Position numbers and translations under genes: made by a program. The notes beneath the pieces are model-generated. The model was not told the DNA's origin. It did not search any database and saw only the letters and a list, made by a program, of their open reading frames with translations. This document shows, one piece after another, positions 60,188-64,000 of a stretch of DNA of 64,000 nucleotides (position 1 is the first letter of the stretch; each line of letters begins with the position of its first letter). The stretch spans positions 492,001-556,000 of the forward strand of contig CAJNDS010000435.1 in NCBI GenBank assembly GCA_905221605.1, given 5' to 3'. The stretch comes from Symbiodinium natans (lineage: Eukaryota; Sar; Dinophyceae; Suessiales; Symbiodiniaceae).

Positions 60188-60805
60188 AAGCCCTAAACCC
60201 TAAACCCTAAACCCCCTAAACCCCCTAAACCCCTTCAACCCCCTAAACCCCCTCAACCCCCTCAACCCCCTCAACCCCCTAACCCCCTAACACCCCCTAA
60301 ACCCCCTAAACCCCCTAAACCCCCTCACCCCTAAACCCCCTCAAACCCCCTCAATCCCTTCAATCCCCTAAACCCTAAACCTAACCCCCTACCCCCTCAA
60401 ACCCCCTAAACCCTCTCAACCCCTCAATCCCTTATCCCTAACCCCCTAACCCCCTAAACCCCCTAAACCCCCTAAACCCCCTAAAACCCCCTAAACCCCC
60501 CCCCTAAACCCCCTAAACCCTAAACCCCCTAAACCCCCTCAACCCCCTCAAACCTAAACCCTAAACCCCTAAACCCCCTAAACCCCCTAAACCCCCTAAA
60601 CCCCCTAAACCCCCTAAACCCCCTAAACCCCCTAAACCCCCTAAACCCCCTAAACCCCCTAAACCCCCTAAACCCCCTAAACCCCCTCAACCCCCTCAAT
60701 CCCTTCAATCCCTTCAATCCCTTAAACCCCCTAAACCCCCTAAACCCCCTAAACCCCCTAAACCCCCTAAACCCCCTAAACCCCCTAAACCCCCTAAACC
60801 CTAAT
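60188..60805 (+). repeat. Large CCCCCTAAA / CCCCTAAA array
   Basis: About 600 bp of a telomere-like unit with an enlarged C run (CCCCCTAAA is commonest), interspersed with CCCCCTCAA and CCCTTCAAT variants. The minus-strand frame GFRGFRGFR is its translation. It ends 12 bp before exon candidate 60817. Confidence 0.95.
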
Positions 60806-60816
60806 CTCCCAAATAG

Positions 60817-60850
60817 GTCGACGGAGCCTCAGCGGAGTGAGGAGACAGAG
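60817..60850 (+). CDS. Exon candidate (STEPQRSEETE)
   Basis: Acceptor CCCAAATAG, one base then STEPQRSEETE, GT donor GTCCTG (or a GC donor 10 bp later, adding VLA). A TTTAGGGG array of opposite orientation starts at 60874. Confidence 0.5.
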
Positions 60851-61727
60851 GTCCTGGCAGGCTCCCTGTTGTTGGGTTTAGGGGTTTTAGGGGGTTTGGG
60901 GGTTTAGGGGTTTTAGGGGGTTGAGGGGGTTTAGGGGGCTTAGGGTGTTTAGGGTGTTTAGGGGGTTTAGGGTTTCGGGTTTAGGGTTCAGTTCGGGTCC
61001 TTGGGGTTGATGAGCCCACGTACACCGAGAAACCAGAGGGTGCACTCCTAGCATCACTATGGGTCCCCCGTATTCAGGTTTAGGGTTTAGGGTTTAGGTG
61101 TCATGCCTCATGCCATGAGCTAAGAAAGCCTAGAAGCGAGACAATGCCCCAGGCCTTGCCAGAAAGCCGGCGATTGTCGCATCCTGATACCCAAAACCCC
61201 TAGTGTACTTGTAACCCGAAAGCCCCGACACTCTCAGACCCAAACCCTCTCCTTGAAAAACACAAGCCCCAAACCTTGAACCCCAAACCCCCAAAACCCT
61301 CAACTTCCTCAACCCTATGCCCCGCCAAACCCTGAACCCCACCACACCCTAACCTAAAAAGCCTTAAGCCCTCAACCGCCCCCAATACCGCCCTAAAAGA
61401 AGCCCCCTGAACCCTAAGCCCTAAACCCTAGGAGCCCTAAACCCAAAGAAAACCAGACAATCCGAAGACCCTAAACCCTAAGCCCTAAGCCCGAAAACGC
61501 CCTGAACGCCAACGCCCCCTAAAGGTTTTCAGAGCTCCCCAAAAAGCCCTTAAAACCCCCGAAGAGCCCGCAAAACGGGCCCCTAAGAGCCCTTAAAACC
61601 CAAACCCCTAAACCCCTAACCCCTAACCCCTAACCCCTAACCCCTAAACCCTAAACCCTAAACCCTAAACCCTAAAACCCCCAACCCCAACCCCCCCACC
61701 CCCCCAGAAAAAAAAAGAAGCCTGCAG

Positions 61728-61811
61728 GAGCCGAACGTCGTCCTCTTGCGGTGCAAAGCCGACCTCAGGAGAGAACTGCAGTTTGTTTTGTTAAACTTAG
61801 TGGCTGAGTGA
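61728..61811 (+). CDS. Exon with stop (EPNVVLLRCKADLRRELQFV...)
   Basis: Acceptor AAGCCTGCAG; EPNVVLLRCKADLRRELQFV then LLNLVAE and TGA. It may be a terminal exon, or it may end earlier at a GT after LRRELQF. Clear coding character. What follows (61812-62480) is a T-rich, heptamer-poor stretch, as might be expected of a 3' untranslated region or spacer. Confidence 0.6.
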   Translation, partial: EPNVVLLRCKADLRRELQFVLLNLVAE

Positions 61812-62480
61812 GCACACTTTGCACTTTTGGGTTGCTAGAAGACCCGATAGAACTGAAAGTGTACACTTTTTTGGGGCTTATGAACTCAGCAACTAAGAAG
61901 GCTTGGTTGCATATTCTTAAGAGCTGGTTTTAGGAAAACGTTTGTTTAAGGTTTGGTTTTACATGTTCAAGGTTCGAGTTTCGCGGCTCTGAGGGTTTTC
62001 AACGGTCTATGTTTTGCAATTTTAAGGTTTGTTTTTTGGGGTTTCAAGGGGCTTATTTAAGGTGTGATTATATATGTTTTTTTTGATTTTTGGGGCTTCT
62101 TCAGGGCTTATTTAAGGTTCGGTTTTGCATTTTAAGGTTTGATTGTTGGGGCTTTTGCGGGGGTCGTTTTTAAGGTTTGATTTTGCTCGTTAAGGGAAGT
62201 ATTGAAGGATTGCTCATATATTTGAAGGTTTGATTTTTGGGGGGGCTTCTTTTTTTAGGGCTTGCGTTCAGTTTTGTTAAGGCTTTGCAAGGGTTTTTGC
62301 AGGGGATTTCAAGGCTTTTCAGAGTGTTTCGAGGGCCTTTCGGTCTTTTTTCTGGGGGTTTTAGGGTTTGGGGATTTTGGGGCTTAGGGTTTGGTTTAGG
62401 GTTTGCAGGGTGGTTCAAGGTTTCAGCGAACTCCGACTTACTACCACCCCAGGATACCTATTTAACCCTAAGCCCTGAGT
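61812..62480 (+). repeat. T-rich degenerate repeat (TTTAAGGTTTGRTTTT)
   Basis: Phrases of the type TTATTTAAGGTTTGGTTTTGCATTT recur about ten times with strong drift, often followed by GGGGCTTCTT. This may be an extremely decayed heptamer array or a separate satellite. No exon recognised. Confidence 0.6.
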
Positions 62481-62829
62481 CCCTATGAACTCGCCAGCTT
62501 CTGCACGACGAATCCCTTATCCCCATCTTGGCGCACTTGAGTGCCTCGGTCCTTTGCGGGCCCGAGGGCTTTTAGGCAGGGTTTTAGAGTTTGAGCTTTT
62601 TGATGGGGTTTAGGGTTTAGGGTTTAGGGTTTAGGGTTTAGGGTTTAGGGTTTAGGGTTCACTGTTTAGAGTTTAAGGTTCGGTTGCGGGTCCAGGGGTC
62701 TTCGGGGCTTCAGTCCGGTTTAGGGGCCTGGGGATGCCAACCCGGACGGGCTATTCTACCCTATTTTGGGGTTGATTATGGGAAATATAGGGCCTAATAG
62801 CCCTAAACCCTAAACCCTAAACCCTAATA

Positions 62830-62925
62830 GCCCGTCCTGGGATCGAAGCGAGGATTGAAGAAACCACCCTGGGCGAGAACGCCTTCTTCGGCGAGGATGT
62901 CGCGGGGAAAGAGCGCCTTGGCGGC
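62830..62925 (+). CDS. Exon candidate (IEARIEETTLGENAFFGEDV)
   Basis: A GNN-biased plus frame, IEARIEETTLGENAFFGEDV then AGKERLG. The exact acceptor is unclear (GGGATCGAAG would remove the first residues), with GC donor GCGGCT. The minus strand is also open (AAKALFPRDILAEEGVLAQG). Plus is preferred by codon pattern and by its neighbours. Confidence 0.45.
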
Positions 62926-63301
62926 TATTGGGGGTGGGGGGGGGGGGGACCCTAAACCCCTTAAAAACTCAAAACTCAAACCCTAAACCCTAAACCCTAA
63001 ACCCTAAACCCTAAACCCTAAGCCCTAAACAAACCCTAAACCCTAAGCCCGAAGTCCGAAACCCTAAACCCTAAACCCTAAACCCTAAACCCTAAGCCGA
63101 TTAGAATGTTTAAGGGGCCTTGTCTACCTTAATTTGTCTCATATTTGGAAGAGGGGGAGTCCTGATTGTGGGGCCCTCTTCTCACAAGGGAGCGGAACGA
63201 GCCTAACCCTAAACCCTAAACCCTAAACCCTAAACCCTAAACCCTAAACCCTAAACCCTAAACCCTAAACCCTAAACCCTAAACCCTAAAACCTAAATCA
63301 G

Positions 63302-63557
63302 ACATCTACCTCGCCGGCGCGTGAAGCCTGCCCAAACGCGTCTCAGGCAACAGCCTCGATAGACGCCCAGGTTGCGATGTTCCCCCTTATGCTAAAAGTC
63401 CTCGATGGGTATTCTACTAGGGAGTACTTGAGTTTCTAGGATTGTTAGCATAAGGGAGAACATCCCAACACCTAGGGTTTGAGGGTGGCTTCTCTTGACT
63501 TTAAGAGCCCTTCCTGCGCCTTCCATTCCCGGAGGCTGCTGTCGCTCTTCCGGCCAG
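63302..63557 (+). CDS. Unknown protein: two exons around a family 1 introner
   Basis: Exon 63302-63370 (acceptor TAAATCAG; starts TSTSPAREACPNASQATASI, ends DAQ; phase 0) and exon 63476-63557 (starts GLRVASLDFKSPSCAFHSRR, ends SLFRP plus one base; donor GTGAGC). The intron is the family 1 introner 63371-63475. A heptamer array (63205-63298) precedes the first exon. Ser/Ala-rich; no family recognised. Confidence 0.72.
63371..63475 (+). mobile_element. Family 1 introner used as an intron
   Basis: Starts GTTGCGATGTTCCCCCTTAT and GCTAAAAGTCCT; ends GATTGTTAGCATAAGGGAGA ACATCCCAAC, then ACCTAG. The inverted ends match the copies at 15709 and 25881. It is bounded by a GT donor and an AG acceptor and joins two exons in phase 0. 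Confidence 0.85.
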
Positions 63558-64000
63558 GTGAGCGGAAGGTGCCGAGCCAGGGATTCCTTTGGGTCTTCGG
63601 GGGCTTTAGTGCTGAAGGCCTTAGGGGGCTTAGGTGTTTAGGGGCGTAAGGGTTGCGTAAGGGTGTAGGGGTGTTTAGGGGCGTAAGGGTGTAAAGCTTT
63701 AGGGGTTTAACGGTTTAGGGGTTTAGGGCTTCAGGGTTTAGGGTTTAAGGACTTGGGCTTGATGTTTAATTGGCATTCGTGGAACTGGTTGGTGTTTAGG
63801 GTTTAGGTGAGTTGAGGATTGAGGTGTTGCGACCTTTCGCCTTTTAAGGCCAACCCCCTCCCCCCACCACAGCAAGAGTGCCTTAGGATTTTCGGGGTAG
63901 CGGCTGACATGACAGCGTCTTGGGGTTTTTTTCACTCAAAGAAAGCGGATTTAGGGTTCAGGGGTTGTGGTAGAGGGCGCGTGGCTTGGATGTCGCGTTT
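63558..64000. other. 3' end of window: degenerate heptamers
   Basis: After the GTGAGC donor at 63558 there are TTTAGGGG/GTAAGGG variants (63600-63730), short TTTAGGG groups and a poly-C tract. A minus-strand 65-codon frame (63738-63935) contains the LNPKH-type heptamer translation. The next exon, if any, is beyond the window. Confidence 0.55.

Noticed and set aside
60529-60717. Collagen-like GFRGFRGFR protein on the minus strand
   Set aside because: It is the translation of the CCCCCTAAA array.

Overview
This window looks like nuclear DNA from a photosynthetic dinoflagellate (inference; a Suessiales or Symbiodiniaceae-type genome fits best). Three things support that. Plant/alga-type telomere heptamers (TTTAGGG/CCCTAAA) are scattered through all 64 kb in both orientations, so this is not a chromosome end. 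Genes are broken into very short exons of about 20-110 bp whose introns start with GC or GA as often as GT. Several introns are short inverted-repeat elements that recur in the window (introners), a feature reported from dinoflagellates. I see no bacterial operon, rRNA, tRNA or CRISPR array.

The main result is that the telomere-like arrays are not gene-free filler. The unique islands between them are mostly exons, and the arrays are the introns. The clearest case is a gene at 470-13420 on the plus strand. Twelve exons (470-11246) join in a fully consistent chain of reading phases to give the C-terminal part of a neutral ceramidase; its N-terminal half must lie upstream of the window. At least six more phase-compatible exons extend the protein beyond the normal ceramidase end.

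Further phase-consistent exon chains, all on the plus strand, are proposed at 15556-16390, 19551-23119, 27503-33940, 34812-35307, 36240-37113, 37691-40205, 41146-44293, 47037-49394 (Cys-rich, with a stop), 58853-59153 and 63302-63557. I do not recognise these proteins. The shared direction fits the unidirectional gene arrays known from dinoflagellates. I worked out the joins by reading splice sites and frames by eye, so gene boundaries between chains are uncertain, and single exons outside a chain are weaker.

The rest is repeat: heptamer/octamer arrays and degenerate variants, at least five families of about 90-120 bp inverted-repeat elements (families 1, 2 and 3a each have at least one copy that is itself an intron), a 53-bp tandem array carrying a telomere heptamer in every unit (28621-29450), a 111-bp tandem repeat with a GGCCCTTGGCCC-rich array (6740-7975), a purine-rich microsatellite (54240-54630), an AT-rich satellite (54900-55915), and a long ceramidase intron (8567-10509) holding remnants of other coding sequence, including a SWIM-type zinc-finger motif.
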